Below, piece by piece: positions 9,443-18,351 of a DNA stretch of 64,000 nt; position 1 is the stretch's first letter; each line of letters starts with the position of its first letter. Under the pieces are notes generated by a model. That model searched no databases, had not been told where the DNA came from, and saw nothing but the letters and a program-made list of their open reading frames with translations. The translations under genes were made by a program, and so were the position numbers. The stretch covers positions 2,418,001-2,482,000 of the forward strand of contig NZ_CP013232.1 of assembly GCF_001584145.1 (NCBI RefSeq). Direction: 5' to 3'. Source of the DNA: Collimonas fungivorans (lineage in GTDB: Bacteria; Pseudomonadota; Gammaproteobacteria; Burkholderiales; Burkholderiaceae_D).

Positions 9443-11425
9443 ATGAATAAAAAACTGTTTGCGCTGGCGGTGGCCGGCATCCTGGTGCTGCTGGCGTTTC
9501 CGCAGGTTTTCCCGAATCCGTATTACATCCACCTGGCCGAAACCATCCTGATCTACGCCATCCTGCTGTTCGGCCTCGACATCGTGGTCGGCTACACCGG
9601 CCAGGTCTCGCTGGGCCACGCCGGCTTGTTCGGCATCGGCTCCTACACCACCGGCGTGCTGGTATTCAAGCTCGGCTGGCCGTTCCTGATTGCGGCCCCG
9701 GCCAGCCTGGCGGTGACCGCCATCTTCGGCGCTATCCTGGCGCTGCCTGCGCTGCGGGTGACCGGGCCTTACCTGGCCATGGTCACGCTGGCGTTCGGCA
9801 CCATCATCCAGATCCTGATCAATGAAATGAGCTTCCTGACCGAAGGACCGATGGGCATCAAGCTGAACAAGCCGAGTTTCTTCGGCCATCGCCTCGACGA
9901 GGTGGAGTATTTCTACCTGGTTGCGGCGCTGATGGTGTTGTCGCTGATCGTCGTCCACCGGATCGTCAAGTCGCACCTGGGGCGCGCTTTCCAGGCGCTG
10001 CGCGATAGCCCCATCGCTTCCGATTGCATGGGCGTCTCGGTGTATCGCTACAAAGTGTATGCGTTTGTGATCAGCGCTGCGCTGGCGGGCCTGGCGGGGA
10101 GCTTGTATGCGTATTCGGAAGAATACATTTCGCCGAATACCTATAATTTCGAGCTGACCATCCTGTTCCTGCTGGCGGTCATCATGGGCGGCCGCAAGAG
10201 CCGCACCGGCTCGCTGATCGGCGCCTTGATCGTAGTCATGCTGCCGAGCCTGCTGGCAGACATTGAACTGTTCCGCCAGATCGCCACGGTTGCTGCCGTG
10301 ATCGCGGTGCTGGCGACCGCCTTCCTGTTGTGGAAAAAACGCAAGACCCTGCGCGAAGTGGCGGTGCCGGTGGTGGCGACGGTCGGCATGGCGGTGTTTT
10401 CCTACAAGCTGGAAAATATCACCGACTGGCGTCTGACGGTATTCGGATTGATGACGCTGTTCGTGGTGTATTACCTGCAGGACGGCATCGTCGGATTCGC
10501 CCGCAGCCTGCTGGGCCAGAGAATGCCTGCCCGCAGCGAACCTGCAAGCGTCGCCGCCAGCCCTGAACATGCATGGGCTGCGGCTGGCGGCAGCGTTGCA
10601 GCCGGCGCCACCTTGTTGAGCGGGCAGAAGATATTGATGCAGTTTGGCGGCCTCAAGGCGCTCAACGAAGTCAACCTGGATATCGTCAAAGGCAGCGTGC
10701 ATGGCCTGATCGGCCCGAACGGGTCCGGCAAGAGCACCATGATGAACGTGCTTACCGGCATCTACAAGCCGACCGGGGGCAAGGTCGAGTTCAACGGCAA
10801 GACCATTTCCGGTTCGACGCCGGCGGCGATTGCCCTGGGCGGCGTGGCCCGCACTTTCCAGAACGTGCAGTTGTTTGGCGAAATGACCGCCACTGAAAAC
10901 GTGCTGGTCGGCCTGCATCACACCTTCCGCAGCAATGTGCTGGACGTGATCTTCCATACCCCGCGCTACCGGCGCGAGGAATTGGCGGCACGGGCGCGCG
11001 CTGCCAGCATCCTGCAGTTTGTCGGGCTGAGCGGACTGGCGGCTGAAGAGGCGCGCAACCTGCCTTACGGCAAGCAGCGCCTGCTGGAAATCGGCCGTGC
11101 GCTCGGGCTGAATCCGGAACTGCTGCTGCTGGACGAGCCGGCGGCGGGCCTGACTGCGCCCGACATCAAGGAACTGATCGCGATCATCCACAAGATCCGG
11201 CAGCACGGCATCACGATCATCCTGATCGAACATCACATGGATGTCGTCATGTCGATTTCCGATACCGTGACGGTGCTGGATTTCGGCCAGAAAATCGCCG
11301 AAGGCAAACCGGCCGCGGTGCAAAGCGATCCCAAGGTGATCGAGGCCTATCTCGGCGGCACTGCCGGCGAGGCCGTCGACAATAGCGACGGTGCGCCGTC
11401 CACTTCCAACGCAGCGGGGTCATAA
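9443..11425 (+). CDS. Fused LivM permease - LivG ATPase
   Basis: A 660-residue fusion. Residues 1-315 are a LivM permease (IVVGYTGQVSLGHAGLFGIGSYT; ALRVTGPYLAMVTLAFGTI; EEYISPNTYNFELTI). Residues 315-385 add two or three hydrophobic segments and an Ala-rich linker. Residues 395-650 are a LivG-type ATPase with Walker A GPNGSGKST near 424, the LPYGKQRLLEIGRAL signature near 541, Walker B LLLLDEP near 563 and the switch histidine in LIEHHMD. ATG 9443 follows livH by two bases and has an AAGGTG ribosome site. LivM and LivG are usually separate proteins. The frame is continuous, so the fusion is genuine in this sequence. Confidence 0.93.
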   Translation: MNKKLFALAVAGILVLLAFPQVFPNPYYIHLAETILIYAILLFGLDIVVGYTGQVSLGHAGLFGIGSYTTGVLVFKLGWPFLIAAPASLAVTAIFGAILALPALRVTGPYLAMVTLAFGTIIQILINEMSFLTEGPMGIKLNKPSFFGHRLDEVEYFYLVAALMVLSLIVVHRIVKSHLGRAFQALRDSPIASDCMGVSVYRYKVYAFVISAALAGLAGSLYAYSEEYISPNTYNFELTILFLLAVIMGGRKSRTGSLIGALIVVMLPSLLADIELFRQIATVAAVIAVLATAFLLWKKRKTLREVAVPVVATVGMAVFSYKLENITDWRLTVFGLMTLFVVYYLQDGIVGFARSLLGQRMPARSEPASVAASPEHAWAAAGGSVAAGATLLSGQKILMQFGGLKALNEVNLDIVKGSVHGLIGPNGSGKSTMMNVLTGIYKPTGGKVEFNGKTISGSTPAAIALGGVARTFQNVQLFGEMTATENVLVGLHHTFRSNVLDVIFHTPRYRREELAARARAASILQFVGLSGLAAEEARNLPYGKQRLLEIGRALGLNPELLLLDEPAAGLTAPDIKELIAIIHKIRQHGITIILIEHHMDVVMSISDTVTVLDFGQKIAEGKPAAVQSDPKVIEAYLGGTAGEAVDNSDGAPSTSNAAGS

Positions 11426-11426
11426 G

Positions 11427-12152
11427 ATGCTCTCGATTTCCAATTTGCATGCAGCGTATGGCAAGGTTGAAGTACTGCACGGTATTTCGCTGGAGGTGCC
11501 GAAGGGCAAAGTGGTGACGCTGATCGGCTCCAACGGCGCCGGCAAGACCACCACCATGCGCGCCATCTCCGGCATGATCAAGGCCAAGTCGGGCAGCGTC
11601 ACCCTGGCCGGGGTCGACGTCACCGGCCAGGCTTCGCACAAGATCGCGCGCGCCGGGTTGGCGCATTCGCCGGAAGGACGGCGCGTGTTCGCCACCATGA
11701 GCGTGGTCGACAACCTGCTGCTGGGCGCATTTCCACGGTTTACCCGTTCGCGTCCGCGCGGCGACGTCAAGTACGACCTGGAGCAGGCGCTGGAACTGTT
11801 TCCGCGCCTGAAGGAACGCCGCAGCCAGCTGGCCGGCACGCTGTCCGGCGGCGAGCAGCAGATGCTGGCGATGGCGCGCGCGGTCATGCTCAATCCTGAA
11901 GTGATCCTGCTGGACGAGCCGTCGATGGGGCTGGCGCCGATCCTGGTGGAGGAAGTATTCCGCATCATTTCCCGGCTCAAGGAACAGGGCGTGACGATGC
12001 TGCTGGTCGAGCAGTTCGCCGCTGCGGCGCTGAATGTCGCTGATTACGGTTATGTGCTGGAGAACGGGCGGATCTCGGTGCACGGGCCGGCGCAGAAGCT
12101 GAAAAACGACCCGGCGGTCAAGGCGGCGTATCTGGGTGGCGGACAGCACTGA
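11427..12152 (+). CDS. livF: Branched-chain amino acid ABC transporter ATP-binding protein LivF
   Basis: A 241-residue ABC ATPase starting MLSISNLHAAYGKVEVLHG. It has Walker A GSNGAGKTT, the LivF-typical HSPEGRRVF, signature LSGGEQQMLAMARAL, Walker B VILLDEPSMGLAP and the switch histidine replaced by Q in LLVEQF, as is usual for LivF. The ATG lies one base after the stop of the livMG fusion. It completes a LIV-type importer of binding protein, LivH, LivMG and LivF. The complex presumably contains one LivG domain and one LivF subunit. Confidence 0.95.
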   Translation: MLSISNLHAAYGKVEVLHGISLEVPKGKVVTLIGSNGAGKTTTMRAISGMIKAKSGSVTLAGVDVTGQASHKIARAGLAHSPEGRRVFATMSVVDNLLLGAFPRFTRSRPRGDVKYDLEQALELFPRLKERRSQLAGTLSGGEQQMLAMARAVMLNPEVILLDEPSMGLAPILVEEVFRIISRLKEQGVTMLLVEQFAAAALNVADYGYVLENGRISVHGPAQKLKNDPAVKAAYLGGGQH

Positions 12153-12184
12153 TTTGTGCTTGTTTGTTGATTTTTGGAAATTAT

Positions 12185-12212
12185 TTGTTGCAATAAATCG
12201 CTTAACTACAAT
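12185..12212 (+). promoter_or_regulatory. Candidate sigma-70 promoter before the FeeM-like gene
   Basis: TTGTTG (12185-12190) and TACAAT (12207-12212) are separated by 16 bases in an AT-rich stretch between livF and the FeeM-like gene. It would give a leader of about 135 bases. The match is good but not verified. Confidence 0.4.
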
Positions 12213-12356
12213 TAATAATCATCAAATTGGCGCAAAAAATGGGGTTGGCGTCAGGGTTTAGTTTTCTACTGTGTTCCGAACGTGAGAATCTGGCAATACC
12301 GTGATGCAGAGCATGCATAAAGCGGTCAACCATGTTTTCCACTTCGGAGCACTCAA

Positions 12357-13148
12357 ATGAAACAAGACCACACAATCAGCACTTCCAGCCGGGCCGCCGG
12401 AGGGAAATTCCTTCTCTCGTCGCTGCCGGCAACCATGCCGGCGGTTGCGCTGCCTGAACAGCGCCTGCCATTCACCGTCAGGATAGTCAGCGACGAACAG
12501 GCTTTGCAGAAGGCGGTGGGAATCCGCCATGCAGCATACAGCCGGCACCTGCCTGAACTCGCGCAAAACCTGCTTCGGTTCGAGCAGGCCGATCTGGCGC
12601 AAGATACCATCGTGCTGCTGGCGGAGTCGAAGCTGGACGGTTCGTCGCTGGGCACCATGCGTATCCAGACCAATCGTTTCCAGCCCTTGGGGCTGGAGCA
12701 GTCGGTGACATTGCCGGACTGGCTGCAGGGTTGCAGCCTGGCGGAGGCGACGCGGCTGGGCGTCACTTCCAGCCAGATCGGCAAGATCGTCAAGACTTTG
12801 CTGTTCAAGGCTTATTTTTTATATTGCGTCGAGAATGGCATCGACTGGATGGTGATTACGGCACGCTCGCCATTGGACCGGCAATATGACGCCTTGCTGT
12901 TCCAGGATGTCTTTGCGGGACCGGAGTTCATCCCGATGCTGCATGTCGGCAATTTGCCGCATCGTGTCATGGCGTTTGAAGTTGCAACCGCCCGCGAACG
13001 TTGGGCCGCCGCCGGCCATCCTCTGTTCGGGCTGATGTTCGAGATGCAGCATCCTGACCTGATTCTCGAGCAGCCGCCCAATGTGCTGGCGGATCAATTC
13101 GAACCCCGCGACAGCCAGGCAGGAGAGCGAAAGGTCCCGCTGAAATAG
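12357..13148 (+). CDS. N-acyl amino acid synthase FeeM-like (GNAT-fold) protein
   Basis: A 263-residue protein without a signal peptide. Residues 40-215 look like the FeeM/N-acyl amino acid synthase catalytic domain, a GNAT-like fold related to autoinducer synthases: FTVRIVSDEQALQKAVGIRHAAYS, then an LGTMRIQTNR strand, an EATRLGVT motif, and a late region with RSPLDRQYDALLFQDV. Family enzymes join an acyl chain from acyl-ACP to an amino acid, making N-acyl amino acids. An alternative is a generic GNAT acyltransferase of unknown substrate. It stands alone, with the LIV operon upstream and a palindromic element directly downstream. Confidence 0.65.
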   Translation: MKQDHTISTSSRAAGGKFLLSSLPATMPAVALPEQRLPFTVRIVSDEQALQKAVGIRHAAYSRHLPELAQNLLRFEQADLAQDTIVLLAESKLDGSSLGTMRIQTNRFQPLGLEQSVTLPDWLQGCSLAEATRLGVTSSQIGKIVKTLLFKAYFLYCVENGIDWMVITARSPLDRQYDALLFQDVFAGPEFIPMLHVGNLPHRVMAFEVATARERWAAAGHPLFGLMFEMQHPDLILEQPPNVLADQFEPRDSQAGERKVPLK

Positions 13149-13172
13149 GCGTTTAATCCGGTGTTGCCGAAA

Positions 13173-13335
13173 CTAGTGGACTGTAACAGCCGAATCGAGA
13201 ATGAAGGGCGCTACCCGGCGTGCGGGGCAAGGCGCGCAGCGGAGCAATAGCGAGACTATTGCGAGCATGTGCAACGCCGCCATGCGCGTCGGGTACGCGA
13301 CAGGCGCTCTTGATTTGGCTGTTACAGTCCACTAG
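13173..13335. repeat. 163-bp palindromic element with perfect 19-bp terminal inverted repeats
   Basis: The left arm 13173-13191 (CTAGTGGACTGTAACAGCC) and the right arm 13317-13335 are perfect reverse complements. The symmetry continues imperfectly inward (GAATGAAGGGCGCT against AGGCGCTCTTGATT) to a central perfect hairpin, GCAATAG-CGAGA-CTATTGC at 13244-13262, which lies exactly at the midpoint. The body is very GC-rich and has no ORF of note. This is the form of a non-autonomous MITE-like or REP-like element. It lies between the FeeM-like gene and the GGDEF-EAL gene. Confidence 0.8.
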
Positions 13336-13339
13336 ATAA

Positions 13340-13409
13340 TGAGAGGGTGTTATTGTTTGTTGTTAAAAGGAATATTGTGTCTTTTTTACAGTACAGTAGA
13401 ACCCTCTCA
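13340..13409. repeat. 9-bp inverted repeat in the leader of the GGDEF-EAL gene
   Basis: TGAGAGGGT at 13340-13348 and ACCCTCTCA at 13401-13409 are perfect reverse complements, 52 bases apart, starting just after the palindromic element and ending 13 bases before the ATG. It could fold the 5' leader into a long hairpin that approaches the ribosome site, or be a regulator site. Role unknown. Confidence 0.4.
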
Positions 13410-13422
13410 CTCTACGGATGCG

Positions 13423-16404
13423 ATGTCTATGTGGCTATTTCATGCCGATACGTCGAAAAGCTTTAATCACAACCTGAAGCCTCAAGACTGGGCGGTGTTT
13501 TATTTTTCGGTCGTATTGGTGCCAGTGCTGGTGATCGTGTTTACGATCGTCGCTTTCGCTACGCTCAACAGCCGCTTCGGCCATAGCGATCCGAGCCCGT
13601 CGCCGTTCCAGGTATTGAGCGATCCCGAGCAGCGCTTGCTGCCGGCGCAGGCGTTCCAGGCGCTGGCGGCAACGCCTCTGCTTACCTATAGCAGCACGCA
13701 ATTGCAGGAAACCCCGTTCTGGTTTTCTTTTTTGGTGCCGGCAGCTGCGGATCCGGGATTGACGGAGGTTGAGCTGCCTTCGCGCCACGCGCAGCAGGTC
13801 AGCTGCTGGGCGGGCGCCGGCGAGCGCCTGCTTGGCACGGCCAGCCGCGATGGGGTCGAAGGCCAGATGAAAGCTGAAAAAACCGGTTTCATCTTGTCGC
13901 TGCCGGCTGCCGCCTTGCCGCAGAGCGTGCTATGCAAGGGCGTTTTTTCCGGTCCGGCGCGCATCTCGGTACGGCAATGGACGCGTCCCGATTTTGTGCA
14001 GTCGCAAAAGGAATTTTATCGCGGCATAGGCTTGATGGAAGGCGGGCTGCTGACGCTGACCTTGTTCGTGCTGGTGGCGGCTTTGATCAACCGCGAATGG
14101 ATGTACGTATTGTTTGCAGTGTGGCTGCTGGGGAATTTGCGCCTTGGCGCCAATGCCATGGGCTGGGATGTGCACTGGCTGATATGGACCATTCCGAATC
14201 AATGGCTGCCCTGGGTGCGCAAGCTCACCTTCGCCACCTACTACATCGTTACCTTCACCTTGTTCGGCCGCCTGTTCCAGAATGAACTGAAGCAGATCGG
14301 TTTCGTTTTCCTGCAAAACGTATTGCGCTGGATGGGGCTGGTCCTGCTGGTCGCCGCCATGCTGCTGTCGTACCAGCACTTTCTTCCGGTCCTGTGGTGC
14401 TGGACCGTGGTCGGCATTGTTATCCTGGTGTTCCTGCTGGCGCGCATCGTCTGGAAAGCGCGCACCCGTGCGGTGCTGTGGTATTGCGCGTCGATGTTCG
14501 TGGTGCTGTTTACGCGGATCGATGAGGTCGTCGCCGCTGCGTTCGGCATCAAGACCCTGGATGAAGTGCCGAATAACGTCATCGTGGCTTTGCTGTCGAG
14601 CCTGATGGCGTCGTTTGCCTTTGCTGAACAGATGCGTGCCGGCAAGCGCGAACTGGCGATGGTCCAGGCCGAATTGCGGACTACCTACGAAGTCACGCCG
14701 GTGGGCCTGTTTACCCTGGCCGCCGACGGCAGTTTCGTGCGCACCAATCCCGCTTTGGAAAAAATCCTGGGGCATGATCCGAGCGCCGAGTCGGTGAAGA
14801 AATTTGACGATTATTTCGAAACCGGCGCGCGCGAAAAACTGCTGCGCATCGGTTCCGGAAGCAGCGGCAACGAAGCGGAACTGCGCGGCGTGGTCGACGC
14901 CAGCGGCCGCAGCAATTTTTACCTGGTGACGGCGACTTTCGCCAACGGCCGCATCGAAGGCTCTTTGCAAGACATTACCGACCGTTCCCAGGCGATCGAG
15001 CGTCTACGGTTTTTTGCCGAGCACGATCCGCTGACCGGGGTCCTCAACCGGCGCGGCATCGAAATCATGCTGGAGCAGGCGATCGAGCGCCAGGCTGGCG
15101 ACAGGCCGCTGGCACTGGCCTATCTCGACCTCGACCGCTTCAAGCTGATCAATGACCTGTTCGGCCACCAGTCCGGCGACGAAGTGCTGAAGCAGCTGTG
15201 TTTCCGGGTGCAGCAGTCGCTCGGCCGCGATTGCCATATCGGCCGCATCGGCGGCGACGAATTCATCCTGCTGTTCCAGGATGTCGAGATTGGCGCGGCG
15301 ACGGCCATCTGCAGCAACATCATCCAGAAAATCAGCTATCAGTCGTACAACATCGGCGCCCGCGCATTCCAGGTGAAAGGCTCGATAGGGCTGATTGAAG
15401 TCGATGCCGGCATGCGCGTGCAGGATGCCATCTCTGCCGCCGACCGCGCTTGCCGGGAAGCCAAGAGAGCGCACAATGAACATATCGTGGTGTATCAGAA
15501 GAATGCGCCGGTATTCCGCGAGCGGCTGGAAGAGCTGAGCCTGATCGAGAGGTTGGGCGGCGAGTTCCTGCCGACCGGCCTGTTTGTCGAAATGCAGCCG
15601 ATCATGTCGCTGCGCGAACCGGAAGCTTCGCTCAATTTTGAAGTGCTGCTGCGGCTGCGCGACGCCGACAACAAGGTGGTGCCGGCAACCAAGGTAATCG
15701 CGGCGGCGGAAGAAAACGGCAACATCGCCGTGATCGACCGCTGGGTCATGAGTACAGTGCTGGAATGGCTGGCGCAGCACCAGGCGCAACTGCCGCTGAC
15801 AAAATTCGTCTGCGTGAATTTGAGCGGAGCTTCGCTCAACGATGAAAAATTCATCCAGGATATTTTCGTGATCCTGGGCCGCCATCCGCAAGTGGTGCCG
15901 ATGTTATGCATTGAAATCACCGAAAGCGTGGCGTTGCACGACCTCGAACATACCAGCCGCATCATCCAGCGCTTGCAGGCCCTGGGAGCCAAGATCGCGC
16001 TGGACGACTTCGGCGCCGGTTATACCTCGTTTACCTACCTGAAGAGCTTGTCGGCAGACGCCTTGAAAATAGACGGAGCGTTCATTCAAAGCATGAACAA
16101 GCATCCTGCCAACGAGGCGATCGTCGAAGCCATCGTCGAACTGGCGCGCAACCTGGGCATGAAGAGCATCGCCGAATGGGTGGAGGATTGCGCCATGATC
16201 GAAGCGCTGGCGAAACTGGGAGTCGACTACGTGCAGGGTTATATCGTGGCTAAGCCGCAGTCGCCGCAGGCGATACTGGAGGCCAGTTCCGCCGCCAGCT
16301 TCATCACCGATCCGGCCCTGGCGCGTTTTGTGGCGAGCCGGCGCGTCGATGGCCGCGCTTGGGTCGGAGCAGGTGACGACTTGCCGCCGGCAGGATTGCA
16401 TTAA
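13423..16404 (+). CDS. Membrane GGDEF-EAL protein (7TM-PAS-GGDEF-EAL)
   Basis: A 993-residue protein acting on cyclic di-GMP. It has one membrane segment near residues 27-47, an extracytoplasmic domain to about 200, seven closely spaced membrane segments from about 205 to 410 (7TMR-DISM-like), a PAS domain at about 425-520, GGDEF and EAL. The GGDEF motif is intact at 610-614, after DPLTG, and lacks the RxxD inhibitory site. The EAL motif reads EVL at 740-742 but keeps the catalytic Glu. Metal and catalytic residues in NLSG, EITES, DDFGAGYTS, LKIDGAF and QGY are all present. Phosphodiesterase activity is likely, with possible cyclase activity. ATG 13423 is the best start; the upstream open frame lies within the leader. 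Confidence 0.92.
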   Translation: MSMWLFHADTSKSFNHNLKPQDWAVFYFSVVLVPVLVIVFTIVAFATLNSRFGHSDPSPSPFQVLSDPEQRLLPAQAFQALAATPLLTYSSTQLQETPFWFSFLVPAAADPGLTEVELPSRHAQQVSCWAGAGERLLGTASRDGVEGQMKAEKTGFILSLPAAALPQSVLCKGVFSGPARISVRQWTRPDFVQSQKEFYRGIGLMEGGLLTLTLFVLVAALINREWMYVLFAVWLLGNLRLGANAMGWDVHWLIWTIPNQWLPWVRKLTFATYYIVTFTLFGRLFQNELKQIGFVFLQNVLRWMGLVLLVAAMLLSYQHFLPVLWCWTVVGIVILVFLLARIVWKARTRAVLWYCASMFVVLFTRIDEVVAAAFGIKTLDEVPNNVIVALLSSLMASFAFAEQMRAGKRELAMVQAELRTTYEVTPVGLFTLAADGSFVRTNPALEKILGHDPSAESVKKFDDYFETGAREKLLRIGSGSSGNEAELRGVVDASGRSNFYLVTATFANGRIEGSLQDITDRSQAIERLRFFAEHDPLTGVLNRRGIEIMLEQAIERQAGDRPLALAYLDLDRFKLINDLFGHQSGDEVLKQLCFRVQQSLGRDCHIGRIGGDEFILLFQDVEIGAATAICSNIIQKISYQSYNIGARAFQVKGSIGLIEVDAGMRVQDAISAADRACREAKRAHNEHIVVYQKNAPVFRERLEELSLIERLGGEFLPTGLFVEMQPIMSLREPEASLNFEVLLRLRDADNKVVPATKVIAAAEENGNIAVIDRWVMSTVLEWLAQHQAQLPLTKFVCVNLSGASLNDEKFIQDIFVILGRHPQVVPMLCIEITESVALHDLEHTSRIIQRLQALGAKIALDDFGAGYTSFTYLKSLSADALKIDGAFIQSMNKHPANEAIVEAIVELARNLGMKSIAEWVEDCAMIEALAKLGVDYVQGYIVAKPQSPQAILEASSAASFITDPALARFVASRRVDGRAWVGAGDDLPPAGLH

Positions 16405-16458
16405 GGCCCCGTTTGCTCTGTGGAAGCGATGGTATGATTTCGATTTCATGACGCATTT

Positions 16459-17058
16459 ATGAACGCTGCAATTTCCGGTTTTTCCCTCGGTCTTTCGCTT
16501 ATCCTCGCAATCGGCGCACAAAATGCCTTTGTCCTTAAACAGGGACTCAAGCGCGAACACGTTTTCCTGGTCTGCCTGACTTGCGCCGCTTCCGACGCCA
16601 TCCTGATCTTGCTGGGCGTAATGGGACTGGGTGTCATCATCGAGCAGGCGCCATGGCTGATGCCCGTCATGCGCTACGGCGGCGCGGCTTTCCTGCTGGT
16701 GTATGGGGCCAGGAGCTTCATCACCGCCTGGCGTTCATCCGACGTGCTGCTGCAGGCCGAACATGTCAAAGGCGCTTTGCTGCCAACCCTGCTGACCTGC
16801 GCCGCGCTGACCTGGCTTAATCCGCACGTCTACCTGGATACGGTGCTGCTGATCGGCTCGATTTCGACCCAGTTTCCCGGCCAGGAGGGTTGGTTCGCCA
16901 CCGGTGCGATGCTGTCTTCGTTTGTCTTCTTTTTCTCGCTGGGTTATGCCGCTGCCTGGCTCAGGCCGATCTTTGCCAAGCCGGTCTCGTGGCGCGTGCT
17001 GGAAGTGGTGGTCGGCATCACGATGTGGGCAATCGCCTATAAGCTGCTGAGTGAATAA
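16459..17058 (+). CDS. LysE/ArgO-type amino acid exporter
   Basis: A 199-residue inner-membrane protein with five or six hydrophobic segments. The N-terminal GFSLGLSLILAIGAQNAFVLKQGL and the central TWLNPHVYLDTVLLIG segment are hallmarks of the LysE/ArgO family, which exports basic amino acids. The length agrees with the family. It is monocistronic as far as can be seen, 54 bases after the GGDEF-EAL gene. The substrate is probably lysine or arginine. No LysG/ArgP regulator is adjacent. Confidence 0.9.
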   Translation: MNAAISGFSLGLSLILAIGAQNAFVLKQGLKREHVFLVCLTCAASDAILILLGVMGLGVIIEQAPWLMPVMRYGGAAFLLVYGARSFITAWRSSDVLLQAEHVKGALLPTLLTCAALTWLNPHVYLDTVLLIGSISTQFPGQEGWFATGAMLSSFVFFFSLGYAAAWLRPIFAKPVSWRVLEVVVGITMWAIAYKLLSE

Positions 17059-17147
17059 GGCGTACAGCCGGCTTGCTCGGCCGGGAGGGTAAAATAGCGG
17101 CTGGCGCCGAGATTGCGCCGTTTATTCATTAGCGGACCGAGAATATC

Positions 17148-17459
17148 ATGAGCGCGACACTGAAACACATCGTATTCTGGAAACTGAAAGAACATGCCGA
17201 AGGCGCCGACAAGGCCAGCAACGCGCTGCAGCTGAAAGCCTTGCTGGACAGCTGCGCCGGTATCGTGCCAGGCATGCTCAGGTTCGAAACCGCGATTGCC
17301 CAGCCGGGGCTGGAGGCGACTTACGACGTCGTGCTGAATTCGGAATTCGCCTCGGCGGCGGCACTGGAGGCTTACCAGAACCACCCGGCGCACGTGGCGA
17401 TCAAGCCGTTTTTCGGCGCGGTGCGGGAGTCGCGCCAATGCATGGATTACCTTAGCTGA
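17148..17459 (+). CDS. Dabb family protein (stress-responsive alpha-beta barrel)
   Basis: A 103-residue protein of the Dabb/stress-responsive A/B barrel family. The N-terminal LKHIVFWKLKEHAEG and the C-terminal LEAYQNHPAHVAIKPFF motif match the family, which forms small dimeric ferredoxin-like barrels. The biochemical role of most members is unknown. Only eight bases separate it from the PaaI thioesterase gene, so the two are probably cotranscribed. Confidence 0.85.
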   Translation: MSATLKHIVFWKLKEHAEGADKASNALQLKALLDSCAGIVPGMLRFETAIAQPGLEATYDVVLNSEFASAAALEAYQNHPAHVAIKPFFGAVRESRQCMDYLS

Positions 17460-17467
17460 CGGCGGCC

Positions 17468-17896
17468 ATGTTTCCTTCGCATATTTTCCCTATCGATAAC
17501 CCCTTCCTGACCTACCTCGGCGTCGAGTTCGTCGAGATGGGCGAGGGCGCGGCCGAGCTGGCTTTGACTTTGCAGCCGCATCATATGAACAGCTGGCAAG
17601 TCACCCATGGCGGAGTATCGATGACGATGCTGGACGTAGTCATGGCGCTGGCCGGCCGTTCGCTCTATCCGCAGGCCGAAGCGGCGGTTACGGTGGAAAT
17701 GAAAACCAGTTTCCTGCAGCCGGCCGGGCAAACCGGCGCACGCATCGTCGCCAAAGGCCGCGCCTTCCATCGTTCCACCACCATGTGTTTCTGCGACGCC
17801 GAACTGTGGCACGGCGATCATCTGGTGGCCAAGGCAATGGGCACATTCAAATATCTCAGGCATCATCGGGCCGCGCTGAAAATCAAGCCGGGCTGA
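17468..17896 (+). CDS. PaaI-family hotdog thioesterase
   Basis: A 142-residue single hotdog-fold domain. The motif MNSWQVTHGGVSMTMLDVVMALAG near residues 39-60 contains the His-Gly-Gly and Asp typical of PaaI-type acyl-CoA thioesterases. The later FLQPAG and RIVAKGRAFHRSTTMCFCDAEL strands complete the fold. It likely hydrolyses an acyl-CoA of unknown chain. It sits between the Dabb gene and a GNAT gene with very short gaps (8 and 10 bases), suggesting one operon. Confidence 0.88.
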   Translation: MFPSHIFPIDNPFLTYLGVEFVEMGEGAAELALTLQPHHMNSWQVTHGGVSMTMLDVVMALAGRSLYPQAEAAVTVEMKTSFLQPAGQTGARIVAKGRAFHRSTTMCFCDAELWHGDHLVAKAMGTFKYLRHHRAALKIKPG

Positions 17897-17906
17897 AGCA
17901 GCAGAC

Positions 17907-18347
17907 ATGGACCAGAAAAACATGAAATTTCACCTGACGGTAGACAACTGGGCGGCGCAGAAAACCGACGCCCGCGCAGTGCGTTTCGACGTATTCGTGA
18001 TCGAGCAGAAAATCCCGGTCGAGCTGGAGTGGGACGATATGGATGAACACTGCCTGCACGCCGTTGCCTATAACGAAGCCGGTTATGCGATAGGCACCGG
18101 CCGCCTGCTGCCGGATGGTCATATCGGCCGCATGGCGGTGCGTGCCGCCGGGCGCGGCCAGGGCGTGGGCGCAGCCATCCTGCAGGCCTTGATGGCGCAG
18201 GCGCGGCAACGCGGCGATGGCGAGGTGGTGCTGAACGCACAGGCCCAGGCCGAGGCGTTTTACGGACGCTACGGTTTCAGCCGCGACGGCGAAGAATATT
18301 ACGAAGCCGGGATTGCGCACATCTGCATGCGCCACGTATTTGCCTAG
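17907..18347 (+). CDS. GNAT family N-acetyltransferase
   Basis: A 146-residue acetyltransferase of the ElaA-like type. VRFDVFVIEQKIPVELEWDDMDEHCLHAVAY forms the N-terminal half. The acetyl-CoA binding motif A is IGRMAVRAAGRGQGVGAAILQAL (the Q/RxxGxG signature), followed by LNAQAQAEAFYGRYGF. The acceptor is unknown. It is the last gene of the Dabb-PaaI-GNAT set and converges with the broken CoA-transferase, with a four-base gap between the two stops. An alternative start at MKFHL lies five codons inside. Confidence 0.87.
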   Translation: MDQKNMKFHLTVDNWAAQKTDARAVRFDVFVIEQKIPVELEWDDMDEHCLHAVAYNEAGYAIGTGRLLPDGHIGRMAVRAAGRGQGVGAAILQALMAQARQRGDGEVVLNAQAQAEAFYGRYGFSRDGEEYYEAGIAHICMRHVFA

Positions 18348-18351
18348 GCAG

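Noticed and set aside
9347..11323. A 658-codon open frame on the minus strand across the livMG gene
   Set aside because: It is an antisense shadow caused by GC-rich codon use; the plus strand has complete transporter motifs.
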